Numbered from the stretch's first letter, positions 53,574 through 62,728 are shown. The stretch is DNA of 64,000 nucleotides from Muricoccus harenae (GCF_009848505.1 NZ_WWDL01000014.1:50612-114611), one strand, 5' to 3'. Notes: generated from the letters alone by a model not told the origin. A program made the numbers and translations.

Positions 53574-55226
53574 ATGGCGACACTTGCTACTCCGACCGGC
53601 GTGACCGACACCCAGGCGCAGCCTCCGCTCACCACGGCCGAGGCCTTCCCGCCCGGTCCCTCCACGGCCACTACCGGGACGCCGCGGCTCGACCTCGGCC
53701 GTCTGGTCGGCCATGCGCTGCCGGACCGGCTAACCGTATTCATCCTCTCCTACCTCACCCTGCCGGGCCTCCTGTTCCTGGGCGGCTGGGCGGCGCCCTG
53801 GGCTGCGCTGCCGGCAGTGCTGGCCGGTGCCGCGGCGCTGGCCATGGCCCCGGGCTGGCGCAAGCCCTGGCCGCTCACCCCGGGAATGACAGCGCTCTGC
53901 CTGGCCCTCGGCCTGCTCTGGGCGGGGGCGACCGGCTCGCACCATCTCGTCTACAGCACGGCGGACTGGCAGATCCGGGATGCGGTCCTGCGCGACCTCG
54001 CGACTGGCCCCTGGCCCGTCGGTTACCTGGACAGCGACACCGGCGACCACTGGCTCCTGCGCGCACCGCTCGGCTTCTACGTGCCGGCCGGGCTGGTGGG
54101 CCATGTCGCCGGCATCTCAGCCGCGCGGGCGGCGCTCTGGCTCTGGACCGGCCTCGGCCTCAGTCTGGCGCTCATGGCTATCGCGCTGCTGGCGCGCGCG
54201 GTGTCGCCCCAGCGGCCCGGGCGGGGCTTCGCCGTGATGGTGGGCTTCTTCGTCCTGTTCCATGGGCTCGACCTGCTGCCAAACATCTGGCTGGACTGGA
54301 GTTTCGGCACCGGCCCCTTCGCCAGCTGGGGGCGCGGCGGCGAATGGTGGCCGCGGCTGTTTCAGTATTCGGGCCATGTCACCGCCATCCTCTGGGCACC
54401 GAACCACGCTATGCCGGCCTGGCTGCTGGCACTTCTGCTTCTGCGGCACTGGCAAAGCCCCGGCTTTGCACCGAGCCTGGCGCTGCCACTCGCGGCCGGC
54501 GCCTTCTGGAGCCCCCTGGCCAGCGCCGGCGCGGCCGCGCTGGCTGTCGCCATGCTTCTCCGACAGGGTCTGGGCGTGGCTTGGCGGGCGCTCTCCCTCC
54601 CGAACATCCTGGCCGTCGTCTTCGCCTTGCCGATCTGCCTCTATCTCGTGGCCGGCACGACCAAGGTCCCGCACGGACCGCTGCTGATCCTGCATCCGGT
54701 GGGCTATGCGCTGGGCGTCTGGGCGCTCTTCCTGATCCTGGAGGTGCTGTGCTGGGTCGTGCCGGCGGCCATCCTGGTCCGGGGCTGGGCCCTTTGGGCG
54801 GCGGCCGGCCTGCTCTGCCTGCTGCCCGGTTATGTCTTCGGCCCTGGCAATGAGATGACGGCAAGGGGTGGAATGGCGCCGCTCGCCGTGCTGGCCATGG
54901 TCTCGGCCGCCGCGCTGCTCGTGCCGGCCGTGGGGCGAGCGCAGCGTGCCGCCCGGGCGACACTCATGATCTTCAGCGTCCTGGCCCTGGGCGGGGCGGC
55001 GATGGAGGCCAGCCTGCTCGTGACGAAGCAGCCCTGGCCCGCCAGCGACCGATGCCCCCTTCTGGAAGCCGCGCACCAGTCGGTCTTCAACGAGACCACG
55101 GAGTGGGCGCATTACCTGGCGCGATGGCCCAGTGAGACCCTGGCTGGTTGGATGAAGGAACCGCTTCTGCGGCCAACCGAGAAGACCGGCCAGGAGACAC
55201 CGTGCTGGCCGCTGCGGGGCCCGTGA
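53574..55226 (+). CDS. Polytopic membrane protein of unknown function
   Basis: A 550-residue protein with a 45-residue proline/threonine-rich start, then about 11-12 hydrophobic segments and a C-terminal ~70-residue soluble tail ending in a cysteine-containing segment. Between segments are long loops with aspartates, such as YLDSDTGDHWLLRAPLGFYVP and LDWSFGTGPFASWGRGGEW. The layout resembles lipid-linked-sugar glycosyltransferases (GT-C type), but no signature is clear. It lies next to a polysaccharide-type remnant, which fits such a role. Confidence 0.7.
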   Translation: MATLATPTGVTDTQAQPPLTTAEAFPPGPSTATTGTPRLDLGRLVGHALPDRLTVFILSYLTLPGLLFLGGWAAPWAALPAVLAGAAALAMAPGWRKPWPLTPGMTALCLALGLLWAGATGSHHLVYSTADWQIRDAVLRDLATGPWPVGYLDSDTGDHWLLRAPLGFYVPAGLVGHVAGISAARAALWLWTGLGLSLALMAIALLARAVSPQRPGRGFAVMVGFFVLFHGLDLLPNIWLDWSFGTGPFASWGRGGEWWPRLFQYSGHVTAILWAPNHAMPAWLLALLLLRHWQSPGFAPSLALPLAAGAFWSPLASAGAAALAVAMLLRQGLGVAWRALSLPNILAVVFALPICLYLVAGTTKVPHGPLLILHPVGYALGVWALFLILEVLCWVVPAAILVRGWALWAAAGLLCLLPGYVFGPGNEMTARGGMAPLAVLAMVSAAALLVPAVGRAQRAARATLMIFSVLALGGAAMEASLLVTKQPWPASDRCPLLEAAHQSVFNETTEWAHYLARWPSETLAGWMKEPLLRPTEKTGQETPCWPLRGP

Positions 55227-55233
55227 AACGAGC

Positions 55234-55259
55234 GCGGCGCGGGTCTATGCCCGCGCCGC
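55234..55259. terminator. Bidirectional hairpin between convergent genes
   Basis: GCGGCGCGGG and CCCGCGCCGC form a perfect 10-bp stem around TCTATG in the 41-bp gap between the membrane protein gene and the Bug gene. Its position between two convergent stops suits a shared terminator. Confidence 0.7.
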
Positions 55260-55267
55260 TGCGGCGA

Positions 55268-56233
55268 TCAGTCGTCGACGCGGATGTTGCTGCCTTCCAC
55301 GACCCCCCGCCACCGGGCCAGCTCCGCATGGAAGAAGGGCGTGAACTCGGCATGGCCGGAAGGCGCCGGCTCCAGCCCCATGCCACGGAGCCTCGCCTGG
55401 GTCTCGGGCTGGCTCGCCACCTCTACCAGGGCGCGGCTGAGCGTGTCCCGCACCGGGTCGGGCAGGCCGCGCGGTGCGAAGGCGGAGGCCCAGCTGGTCA
55501 CCACGAAGTCCGGCACGCCGCTCTCGCCCATGGTGGGCACATCCGGCAACTGCCCGACGCGGTTCGCGCTGGTCACCGCCAGGATCCGGACGCCCCCCGC
55601 GTTGATGGCCGGCAGGGCGGAGGGCAGGTTCTCGAACACCATCTCGATCCGCCCGGCCCGCAGGTCGGTCAGCGAGGCGGCCGCGCCCTTGTACGGCACA
55701 TGCTCGAAGCGCGTGCCCGTCGCCATCATGAACAGCGCCGCGGTGAGGTGGTTAGAGGCGCCGACGCCGGTGGAGCCGAAATGCAGCTGCCCCGGGCGCG
55801 CCTTGGCCAGGGCGACGAACTCCTGCACGTTCCGCGCCGGAAGGTCGTTGTTGACGACAAGGGAGTTGACGAATTCCGCCACCTTCGCGACCGGCACGAT
55901 GTCCTTCGTCACGTCGAAGGGGAAGTTGCGGTTCACCAGGGCCGGCAGCACCTGGCCGCCAAGCCCGCCCATGATCAGCGTGTACCCATCCGGTGCCGAG
56001 CGCACGAGCTCCTGCATGCCGATCACGCCATTGCCTCCGGGGCGGTTCTCCACCACCACCGGCGTGTTCAGCCGTTCGCGCAGCCGCTCCGCCAGCACGC
56101 GGGTGAGAAGATCGATCACGCCGCCGGCTGGATAGGCGACGATGACGCGGATAGGTCGCGTAGGAAAGACATCGGCCGCCATGGCCCCAGCCGAGGTGAA
56201 GGCCGCGAGCAGCAGCCACATAAGCCACTTCAT
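55268..56233 (-). CDS. Bug/TctC-family periplasmic solute-binding protein
   Basis: A 321-residue protein with a hydrophobic leader MKWLMWLLLAAFTSAGAMAA, FPTRPIRVIVAYPAGGVID, VVENRPGGNGVIGMQE and VPTMGESGVPDF. The start at 56233 gives a complete signal peptide. It is the last gene of the Rieske dioxygenase operon, so its ligand is probably the aromatic substrate of that enzyme. Confidence 0.93.
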   Translation of the reverse strand: MKWLMWLLLAAFTSAGAMAADVFPTRPIRVIVAYPAGGVIDLLTRVLAERLRERLNTPVVVENRPGGNGVIGMQELVRSAPDGYTLIMGGLGGQVLPALVNRNFPFDVTKDIVPVAKVAEFVNSLVVNNDLPARNVQEFVALAKARPGQLHFGSTGVGASNHLTAALFMMATGTRFEHVPYKGAAASLTDLRAGRIEMVFENLPSALPAINAGGVRILAVTSANRVGQLPDVPTMGESGVPDFVVTSWASAFAPRGLPDPVRDTLSRALVEVASQPETQARLRGMGLEPAPSGHAEFTPFFHAELARWRGVVEGSNIRVDD

Positions 56234-56294
56234 GTCCGAAATCCTCCGCTTCGATACGCCGTGTGGTCTGGCGGCCTCCCCTTTCCTTCCGGAC

Positions 56295-56846
56295 TCAGAA
56301 GAAGGTGGTGAGGTTCTTCGCCAGCAATACGCTCTGATCGAGGCGGATTTCGCGGCGGCTGATGCGCCAGCCGCCCTCCTCCCGCCGCAGATGGTCGAGC
56401 CGCTTCCCGGCGAGGATGTCGGTCTCGTCATGGATACGGTTGCGGTAGAGGAGGAAGCGGCTGCGCACCTCCACTTCCTTTGCGGAAGCCGCATCCGGCA
56501 GGGCCGAGACGATGCGGATATTCGTCAGCAGATGCGCGGTGCGAGACCGCGGCTCCTCCGCCCAGTGGATGCCGGTCTGGAGCTGCTGCACCCGCTGGCG
56601 CAACGTCTCCTTCCCCTCGTCGAACCAGCAGCTGTCCTGCTGCTCGCGCGTGTATTCCAGGGCGGACTGGTCATGGCGCACATTGCGCGTGATGGGCATC
56701 CAGTAGCGGACATCCTCCGCCAGCAGGTCCAGCCACTCGGGGAAGCGCCGGTCATCCAGCAGATCCGCCTCCGCATGCAGGAAGCCGCGGATCTCGTGCT
56801 CCAGCAGCATGGCGGAGAGACGGTCGTCGGCCATCACCTCACCCAT
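56295..56846 (-). CDS. Aromatic-ring-hydroxylating dioxygenase beta subunit
   Basis: A 183-residue protein of the ring-hydroxylating beta family: EIRGFLHAEADLLDDRRFPEWLDLLAEDVRYWMPITRN and SRTAHLLTNIRI are typical. It supports the alpha subunit structurally in an alpha3beta3 oxygenase. The ATG at 56846 overlaps the alpha stop and has GGAG seven bases upstream; an ATG at 56834 is the alternative. Confidence 0.93.
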   Translation of the reverse strand: MGEVMADDRLSAMLLEHEIRGFLHAEADLLDDRRFPEWLDLLAEDVRYWMPITRNVRHDQSALEYTREQQDSCWFDEGKETLRQRVQQLQTGIHWAEEPRSRTAHLLTNIRIVSALPDAASAKEVEVRSRFLLYRNRIHDETDILAGKRLDHLRREEGGWRISRREIRLDQSVLLAKNLTTFF

Positions 56847-58200
56847 GGGCCGGCTCCATCGCCGCATGGCTTCCTGGGGCCATCAACGCATCCCAGTCGC
56901 CGCCCTCCATCAGCTGCTTCCAGCGGCCATAGAGGACACGGGCATTCTGCTCGGAATACTCGCCCCCGTCGAAGCCGCCGGGCAATTCGGGGATCGGCTG
57001 CGAATGGCCCGCGCCCATCTGGTAGTTGTAGGGGAAGCGGCGGGCCACCGGGCCCATGCTCGCTTCCGTGGCATAGACCCAATTCTCCATGTCGTCGGAT
57101 TCGGTCATGCCTCCGGGACCGGAGTAGCGAAGATAGTAGTGCCGGGCGACATCCTTCACCACCTGCGGCGCATCGCGGTCGACCAGGTAGATGCGCCACA
57201 TCTCCATCTCGGTCGGGCTGATCGGGTGGAACACGGCGATGGTGCGCGGCTGGCGCCCATGGAAGGACATGTTGGGGAAGATCGTGCCCGTGCCGGTCGT
57301 CACGCGGAGCCGGTCGCCGAGATTCCGCACGCGCGCCTCATGCACCTGCCGGTAGTATTCCTCGACCTCCGGGTGGTTGCGGTAGGTTGCGACATAGTCC
57401 GGCTCGGCATGATGCGGCAGCTCGGCCAGCCCGCCGTGGCCGAGGCCGGGAAAGCCGATGGTGGTGCGGCCGCGCGGCCGATCCCGCCGCCCCTTCCCTC
57501 CGCTGGGACCGATGCCCACCAGATCCACTGAGCGGTGGCTGATGTCGTGGTACAGGTCCCCGATGAAGTTCTCGGCAGCGAACTTCCAGTTGCACTTCAC
57601 GCGCCATTTCTGCACGCCGCCGACCATCTCGGATCCGCCCTCGCGCCCGTCGCGATGATCCAGCGCGGCGTCGAGATAGATGCGGAAGCCGCCGAGGTAA
57701 TCCTCGAAATCCGGCGCCTTCGCGTCCCAGCTCGCCCAGATTGTTCCCTTGTAGTTCACCACCCGTGGGCAATGGACGAGGCCCCAGGATTTCTTGTCCA
57801 GCTCGCCGCGGTAATGCGTCGCGAAGCCGGGCACGCCCACCAGCTCACCGGGCGTCTCCACCAGCCGGCCATCGGTGGAATAGCTCCAGCCATGGTAGGG
57901 GCAAGTGAAGGCGCGGGTGTTCCCCCCATCGCTGCGGCACAGCTTCATCCCGCGATGCATGCAGCTGTTCAGCAGGACATTGATCTTGCCCTGCCGGTCC
58001 CGCGTCAGGATCACGGATTCGGTGCCCATGCGGGAGACGAAGAAATCGTCCGGCTTCGGCACGAGGTCCTCATGCCCCACGAAGAGCCAGGCGCGGCCGA
58101 AGATCCGCTCCAGCTCCTGTCGGAAGATCTCGTCGTTGACGAAGATCTCCCGGCTCACCGTGCCGGCCTGGAGGTCGACCAGGCTGTTCAGCGTGTCCAT
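56839..58200 (-). CDS. Aromatic-ring-hydroxylating dioxygenase alpha subunit (Rieske)
   Basis: The 453-residue protein has the Rieske 2Fe-2S site C80-x-H82 (SCMHRGMKLC) and C100-x2-H103 (TCPYHGWSY), and the mononuclear-iron region ENFIGDLYHDISHRS with the expected Asp-His-His ligands. It dihydroxylates an aromatic ring with O2, using electrons from the ferredoxin and reductase encoded upstream. Its start overlaps the GntR gene by 13 bp. The sequence does not identify the substrate (benzoate-, phenylpropionate- or biphenyl-type are all possible). Confidence 0.94.
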   Translation of the reverse strand: MDTLNSLVDLQAGTVSREIFVNDEIFRQELERIFGRAWLFVGHEDLVPKPDDFFVSRMGTESVILTRDRQGKINVLLNSCMHRGMKLCRSDGGNTRAFTCPYHGWSYSTDGRLVETPGELVGVPGFATHYRGELDKKSWGLVHCPRVVNYKGTIWASWDAKAPDFEDYLGGFRIYLDAALDHRDGREGGSEMVGGVQKWRVKCNWKFAAENFIGDLYHDISHRSVDLVGIGPSGGKGRRDRPRGRTTIGFPGLGHGGLAELPHHAEPDYVATYRNHPEVEEYYRQVHEARVRNLGDRLRVTTGTGTIFPNMSFHGRQPRTIAVFHPISPTEMEMWRIYLVDRDAPQVVKDVARHYYLRYSGPGGMTESDDMENWVYATEASMGPVARRFPYNYQMGAGHSQPIPELPGGFDGGEYSEQNARVLYGRWKQLMEGGDWDALMAPGSHAAMEPAHG

Positions 58201-58964
58201 CCCCGCTCCTCTCGCTTCATTTCCGGCTCCGGAGCCGCCTGGACCACGGCAGCGCCGCGTATCCGGGCGATCCGCTCGGCATTGTTGGCGACATGCAGGC
58301 GTGCGGCGGCGCGCGCGGCTTCGGAATCACCATCGGCGATCGCGTTCCGGATCGTGCGGTGCTCCGCCTGCGCCTGCGCCTCGGCCGGCGGGCCTTCGGC
58401 GAAGCGGCGCCAGGAGGCGGTGATGTTCTCCCGCAGGAAGCGGTCGATCGAATTGAAGAAGGAGACATAATAGGCGTTGTGCGTCGCGGTGCTGATCGCC
58501 CGGTGCAGCCGCACATCGGCATCTACCTCCCGCGCCAGGTCGCCCGCCGCGATGGCGTCGCCGATCGCCTCCATTGCCGCATCCATCTCCGCCAGATCGG
58601 CAGCATCCCGGCGCCGGGCGGCCAGCGCCGCGGCCTCCGCCTCGAAACCCATTCGCAGCTCGCAGATCAGCAGCACCTCCGCGACATCGGCATGCGAGGC
58701 CGGGTCGATCTGGAAGGCCTCCGGCGGCTGCTCGGCCGCGACGAAGACGCCAAGGCCCTGGCGGGTGGAAACGCGCCCCTCCGCCTTCAGCCGCGAGATC
58801 GCCTCGCGCATTACCGTGCGACTGACACCGAAGGCATCCGCCATCGCTTGCTCGGAGGGCAGGGCCTCGCCAGCGCCATGGCGGCCGGACAGGATATCGG
58901 CGCGCAACGCATCGGCGACGCGCTCCGTCAGGCTGGGCCCGAGACGCAGCGCCCGGGCACCCAT
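58188..58964 (-). CDS. GntR-family transcriptional regulator, FadR/FCD type
   Basis: A 258-residue regulator with the winged helix LPSEQAMADAFGVSRTVMREAISRL (about residues 37-61), GRVSTRQGLGVFV, and an FCD domain with metal-type residues in DADVRLHRAI, EHRTIRNAI and ARLHVANN. Unusually it is embedded in the dioxygenase operon, between the 63-aa gene and the alpha gene, so its level should follow that of its targets. The ATG at 58964 is preferred; a GTG five codons upstream is possible. Confidence 0.9.
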   Translation of the reverse strand: MGARALRLGPSLTERVADALRADILSGRHGAGEALPSEQAMADAFGVSRTVMREAISRLKAEGRVSTRQGLGVFVAAEQPPEAFQIDPASHADVAEVLLICELRMGFEAEAAALAARRRDAADLAEMDAAMEAIGDAIAAGDLAREVDADVRLHRAISTATHNAYYVSFFNSIDRFLRENITASWRRFAEGPPAEAQAQAEHRTIRNAIADGDSEAARAAARLHVANNAERIARIRGAAVVQAAPEPEMKREERGWTR

Positions 58965-58986
58965 GGGGCGGGCCGTCACCGCGCCC

Positions 58987-59178
58987 TCACGGCAACACCT
59001 CGACGACGTCATTTGCGAAGACCGGCACATCCTGCGCGTCCGGCGGTGCATCGGCGGCGCGGCAGAAAATCCAGGTTCCGTCGCCCGGATTTCCCACAAC
59101 CTCCACCACCGATCCGTCCGCGAGCGCGAGCCGGCTTCCCGCAGGGATGTCCAGGAGGTTGATCGACTGGCGTTCCAT
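58987..59178 (-). CDS. 63-residue protein of unknown function in a dioxygenase operon
   Basis: A short protein (MERQSINLLDIPAGSRLAL followed by DGSVVEVVGNPGDGTWIFCR and VPVFANDVVEVLP) that looks like a small all-beta barrel with one cysteine. It begins nine bases after the ferredoxin stop and ends 22 bases before the GntR gene, so it is part of the operon. Codon use matches its neighbours, which supports it being real. No family is recognised; a role in oxygenase assembly or electron transfer is only a guess. Confidence 0.7.
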   Translation of the reverse strand: MERQSINLLDIPAGSRLALADGSVVEVVGNPGDGTWIFCRAADAPPDAQDVPVFANDVVEVLP

Positions 59179-59187
59179 CGGCCCGGC

Positions 59188-59511
59188 TCAGCTCGCCTGT
59201 TCTTCCGGCACGCGAAGCGTCAGCCCATCCAGGGCGGGCGTCAGGACGATCTGGCAGCTCAGCCGGCTCGCGCCGTCGCGGCCGGGGGCGAGTTCGAGCA
59301 GCATGTCCTCCGTCTCCGTCGCCCCGCCCGCGATCGGCAGCCATTCGGGCTCCAGATGCACATGGCAGGTGGCGCAGAGCGCGCCGCCGCCGCATTCCGC
59401 CAGGATGCCTGGCACTCCGGCCTCGCGCGCGACCTCCATCACCGTCCAACCCTCCTGCGCATCGAGGCTGCGCCGGGTTCCGTCGGCCAGGATGAAGTGG
59501 ATGGCAGGCAT
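59188..59511 (-). CDS. 2Fe-2S ferredoxin
   Basis: A 107-residue adrenodoxin/putidaredoxin-type ferredoxin with cluster ligands C40, C46, C49 and C86 (AECGGGALCATCHV and LSCQIV). It carries electrons from the FAD reductase encoded next to it to the Rieske oxygenase. It lies 19 bp after the reductase gene. Confidence 0.93.
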   Translation of the reverse strand: MPAIHFILADGTRRSLDAQEGWTVMEVAREAGVPGILAECGGGALCATCHVHLEPEWLPIAGGATETEDMLLELAPGRDGASRLSCQIVLTPALDGLTLRVPEEQAS

Positions 59512-59530
59512 CGGGATCCTTCTCGTGATT

Positions 59531-60745
59531 TCAGGCGGCAGGCAGCTCGACGGCGCGCTGCCCGATCAGGGAATGGGCGCGCACGAAGTCGCGGGGGCGG
59601 TTCACGGCCTCCACCGTGCGCAGGACGCCATCCTGCACGCGGTACACAGCGAAGGCGCCCGTCGGATCGCCGACCAGCGTGTCGTCGCAGGGCATGCGTG
59701 GATCAGCGAGGCCCGCGATCTGCAGCTTCGCGTCGTGCTGCTCCGACCAGAAATAGGCGGGCCGCGGCGTGGGCAGGGCTTTGCCGAGAATGGCGGCGGC
59801 GGCGCAGCGCGCCTGCCAGGTGGCGCTCTGGACAGATTCCAGCCGCACCGGACGACCGAAGCGGGGATCGTCCTGCCGCGCGCAATCACCGATCGCGTAG
59901 AGGTCCGGAAAGGCGGTGCGGCAGGCCGCATCAACGCGAATTCCATCATCACAGGCCAGGCCGGCTGCCTGTGCCAGCGCCACCTCGGGCTTGGCACCGA
60001 TGCAGGCAAGCACCAGCGATGCGGGCAGGAAGGCACCATGGGCCAGCGTCACGCCATCGGCACGCACGCTGCCCTCGATCCGCGCGACCTGCCGGCCCAG
60101 GAGCAGGCGCACCCCTGCCGCCCGGTGGCGGGAGGCCAGCGCCTCGGCCGTGATGGCGGAGGCGCTGCGATGAAGAAGAGCGGGCTGCGCCTCGATGATC
60201 GTCACCTCGGCCCCGAGCTTGCGGGCGCTTGCCGCCACCTCGAGCCCGAGATAGCCGCCGCCCACCACCACCACTGGAAGGCCCGGCACGATCGCCGCGC
60301 GCAGCTGGCGCGCATGCTCCAGGCTGCGCAGCAACAGGATGCCGGGCAGGCCGCCGCCGGGCACTGGCAACGGACGCGGCTCCGCGCCAGTGGCGAGGAT
60401 GCAGGCGGCGTAATCCACGGCCACGCCGTCATTCAGCACGACGCGCCGGTTCGCAGGATCGAGTTGCGATACCTCGCGCCCCAGCACCAGCCGGATACCC
60501 GCGGCCTCATAGGCCGCGGCGCTGCGGAAGATCAGGCGTTCTTCGAGAATGGTTCCAAGGAGGAAGCCCTTTGACAAAGGCGGTCGCTCGTAGGGCGACA
60601 CCGCCTCACGGCCGAAGAGATGGACCGGCCCAGGAAAGCCACCTTGGCGGAGCGCGAGCGCTGCCTCCGCCCCCGCCTGCCCGGCCCCGACGATCACCAC
60701 CGGCGCCGCGCTTTGCGGCGAGAACTGGCCAGATTCGAGTGGCAT
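59531..60745 (-). CDS. FAD-dependent ferredoxin reductase (BphA4-like)
   Basis: The 404-residue protein has an N-terminal FAD loop VVIVGAGQAGAEAALALRQGG, YERPPLSKGFL, an NADH-binding loop VVVVGGGYLGLEVAASARKLG (about residues 147-167) and LYAIGDCARQDD near the C-terminal reductase domain. It takes electrons from NADH to the ferredoxin for the ring dioxygenase. The ATG at 60745 fits the family start; an ATG at 60775 is possible. It is the first gene of the operon and diverges from the hydroxyacid dehydrogenase gene. Confidence 0.92.
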   Translation of the reverse strand: MPLESGQFSPQSAAPVVIVGAGQAGAEAALALRQGGFPGPVHLFGREAVSPYERPPLSKGFLLGTILEERLIFRSAAAYEAAGIRLVLGREVSQLDPANRRVVLNDGVAVDYAACILATGAEPRPLPVPGGGLPGILLLRSLEHARQLRAAIVPGLPVVVVGGGYLGLEVAASARKLGAEVTIIEAQPALLHRSASAITAEALASRHRAAGVRLLLGRQVARIEGSVRADGVTLAHGAFLPASLVLACIGAKPEVALAQAAGLACDDGIRVDAACRTAFPDLYAIGDCARQDDPRFGRPVRLESVQSATWQARCAAAAILGKALPTPRPAYFWSEQHDAKLQIAGLADPRMPCDDTLVGDPTGAFAVYRVQDGVLRTVEAVNRPRDFVRAHSLIGQRAVELPAA

Positions 60746-60774
60746 AGGGCAGCAAGGTCCCTTCCCGTCAGTCA

Positions 60775-60787
60775 TATGGTTGTCATA
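60775..60787. promoter_or_regulatory. Candidate GntR operator in the divergent region
   Basis: TATG-GTTGT-CATA is a small palindrome between the reductase and hydroxyacid dehydrogenase genes; GTCATA also repeats directly at 60771 and 60782. GntR/FCD regulators bind short palindromes of this type. With two GntR genes nearby it could be the operator for either. Confidence 0.4.
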
Positions 60788-60861
60788 CAGGCGGGGAGGC
60801 GTCAATCTTCGTTTCGGCACCCGCTACAATCGCCGCCAGCCATTCCAGGGAGCACCTAGCC

Positions 60862-61824
60862 ATGAAGCCACGCCTCGTCCTTGCCCGCCTGATGACCGAT
60901 GCCGTCATGGACCGCATCCGGGCCGAGTTCGACGCCGTGCTGCCACCCGCGGCCGGACTCTCCCTGGACGAGGTCGTGGACGCGGCGGAGCGGCACGCGG
61001 CAGAGGCAGTGATGGTGACCGCCGGCACGCGCCTTGATGCCGCCGCCCTCAGCCGCCTCCCGGAATCCGTGCGTGTCGTCGCCACCTGCAGCGTCGGCTA
61101 CGACCATATCGACGTGCCCGCGGCCCGCGCGCGCGGCCTGGTCGTAACCAACACGCCGGACGTGCTGAACGCTGCCACCGCCGATCTCGCCTTCATGCTG
61201 ATGCTTTGCGCCGCACGGCGGGCGAATGAGTATGCCATCGTCATGCGCGATGGCTGGCGCCGCTCCTTCGGCATGACCGACATGTTGGGCCATGACCTGG
61301 GCGGCAAGACGCTGGGCATCTTCGGCATGGGCCGCATCGGCCGCGCCGTCGCGCGCCGCGCCCGCGCCTTCGACATGAACGTCATCTACTACAACCGCAC
61401 GCGCCTGGCGCCTGAGTTGGAGGAAGGCGCGGAGTATGTCCCCAGCTTCCACGACATGCTGCCGCGTTCCCAGGTGCTGTCGCTGCATGCTCCGGGCGGC
61501 GCGGGCACGGCCAAGGTGATGAACCGCGAGACCTTCGGGCTGCTGCCGCGCGGCGCCATCTTCGTGAACACCGCGCGTGGCAGCCTGGTGAACGAGGACG
61601 CACTCCACGACGCCCTCACCAGCGGCCAGCTCTACGCGGCCGGGCTGGACGTCTTCGCCCAGGAACCGGCCTTCGACCTGCGTTTCGCGCAGCTGCCGAA
61701 CGTGTTCCTCACCCCGCATGTCGCCAGCGCGACGGTCGAGACGCGCAGCGCCATGGGGAATCGCGCGCTGGACAACATCGCCGATGTGGCCGCTGGCCGC
61801 CCGGCGCGTGACGCGCTCGGCTGA
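60862..61824 (+). CDS. D-2-hydroxyacid dehydrogenase (glyoxylate/hydroxypyruvate reductase-like)
   Basis: A 320-residue NAD(P)-dependent enzyme: VATCSVGYDHIDVPAARARG, NAD loop LGIFGMGRIGRAVARRA (about residues 152-168), and catalytic residues Arg in NTARGSLV, Glu in DVFAQEP and His in LTPHVASAT. It reduces 2-oxoacids such as glyoxylate or hydroxypyruvate to D-hydroxyacids, or the reverse. It diverges from the dioxygenase operon, so it may act on a product of the same pathway. Confidence 0.92.
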   Translation: MKPRLVLARLMTDAVMDRIRAEFDAVLPPAAGLSLDEVVDAAERHAAEAVMVTAGTRLDAAALSRLPESVRVVATCSVGYDHIDVPAARARGLVVTNTPDVLNAATADLAFMLMLCAARRANEYAIVMRDGWRRSFGMTDMLGHDLGGKTLGIFGMGRIGRAVARRARAFDMNVIYYNRTRLAPELEEGAEYVPSFHDMLPRSQVLSLHAPGGAGTAKVMNRETFGLLPRGAIFVNTARGSLVNEDALHDALTSGQLYAAGLDVFAQEPAFDLRFAQLPNVFLTPHVASATVETRSAMGNRALDNIADVAAGRPARDALG

Positions 61825-61834
61825 TATCCGTCGG

Positions 61835-61868
61835 GGCCCGCCGGCACCAGCGCAGAAGCCGGCGGGCC
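61835..61868. terminator. Hairpin between convergent genes
   Basis: GGCCCGCCGGC and GCCGGCGGGCC form a perfect 11-bp stem around a 12-base loop, 10 bp after the hydroxyacid dehydrogenase stop and 16 bp before the convergent GntR stop. It is well placed to end both transcripts. Confidence 0.7.
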
Positions 61869-61884
61869 ATCACCGCAGGTGGGT

Positions 61885-62622
61885 CTAACGAAGCGCGGCC
61901 GCGCGTCCGGCGCTGGCCCGTACTGCGGGGGCACCGCGTGCCGGGCGCGATGCTGCGGGCCCGCTCAGCCGCATGACATTGCGCCGGAAGGCCGCGATAT
62001 GGCGGCCCATCGCCTGCGCCGCCGCCGCGGGGTTCTGCGCCGCCAGCGCATCCAGGATGGCGCGATGTTCCTGTAGCACGGCGGGCTGATGCGCCTCCCG
62101 CTCCAGCGAGATGAACCAGAAGCGTGCCGCGCGATCGTGCAAGTTGGCGAGCAGCGCGGCGATAATCGAATTCCCCGCGGCGCGGGCAATGATATCGTGG
62201 AATTCGCGGTCTAGAAGCGTCAGCGCCTCCGTGTCGCGCTGCGCCAGTGCCGCCTCGGTCCGGCGCAGCACCTGCTTCATCGCCGTGACCTGCGCGGCGG
62301 TGATCCGCCCCGCGGCCAGCCGCGCTGCGAGGCATTCGTTCACCGTGCGGACCTCGATGATCTGGAGCAGCTCCTCCGGATTGGCAGGAGGCACCTCGAT
62401 CCCCTTGCGGGGAAGAATGGTCACCAGTTCCTCCAGCCGCAGCCGCGCCAGGGCATCGCGCACCGGCATGCGGCTCAGCCCGAGCGCCTCCGCGACCTGC
62501 GCCTCGTTCAGCCGCGCGCCCGGGGCGAAGCGGCAGGTGACGATGTGGTGGCGGATGGCCTCATAGGCCTGGTCCTTCAGGGGCAAGGGACGACCCGGCG
62601 GGCGCTTCGGCTGGGACGGCAT
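61885..62622 (-). CDS. GntR-family transcriptional regulator, FadR/FCD type
   Basis: A 245-residue regulator: winged helix PGARLNEAQVAEALGLSRMP with VRDALARLRLEEL (about residues 34-66), then GIEVPP and an FCD domain with LDREFHDIIARAA, LQEHRAIL and MGRHIAAF carrying the likely metal ligands. The C-terminal 25 residues are alanine/arginine-rich. It follows the sixth Bug gene on the same strand and probably controls it or the neighbouring dehydrogenase. Confidence 0.92.
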   Translation of the reverse strand: MPSQPKRPPGRPLPLKDQAYEAIRHHIVTCRFAPGARLNEAQVAEALGLSRMPVRDALARLRLEELVTILPRKGIEVPPANPEELLQIIEVRTVNECLAARLAAGRITAAQVTAMKQVLRRTEAALAQRDTEALTLLDREFHDIIARAAGNSIIAALLANLHDRAARFWFISLEREAHQPAVLQEHRAILDALAAQNPAAAAQAMGRHIAAFRRNVMRLSGPAASRPARGAPAVRASAGRAAALR

Positions 62623-62664
62623 GGGAGTGCTGCCTCTTCCTCGCTATGCGCCGCCCGGAAGGGC

Positions 62665-62688
62665 GGCCGGCGCGACGCCGCGCCGGCC
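62665..62688 (-). terminator. Hairpin after the sixth Bug gene
   Basis: GGCCGGCGCG and CGCGCCGGCC form a perfect 10-bp stem around ACGC in the gap between the Bug stop and the GntR start. On the minus strand the next bases are G+C-rich with no T-run, so termination may be partial. Confidence 0.6.
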
Positions 62689-62728
62689 CATCCTTCCTAG
62701 CGGCCTTGCCGGATCAGTCCAGGCCCGA

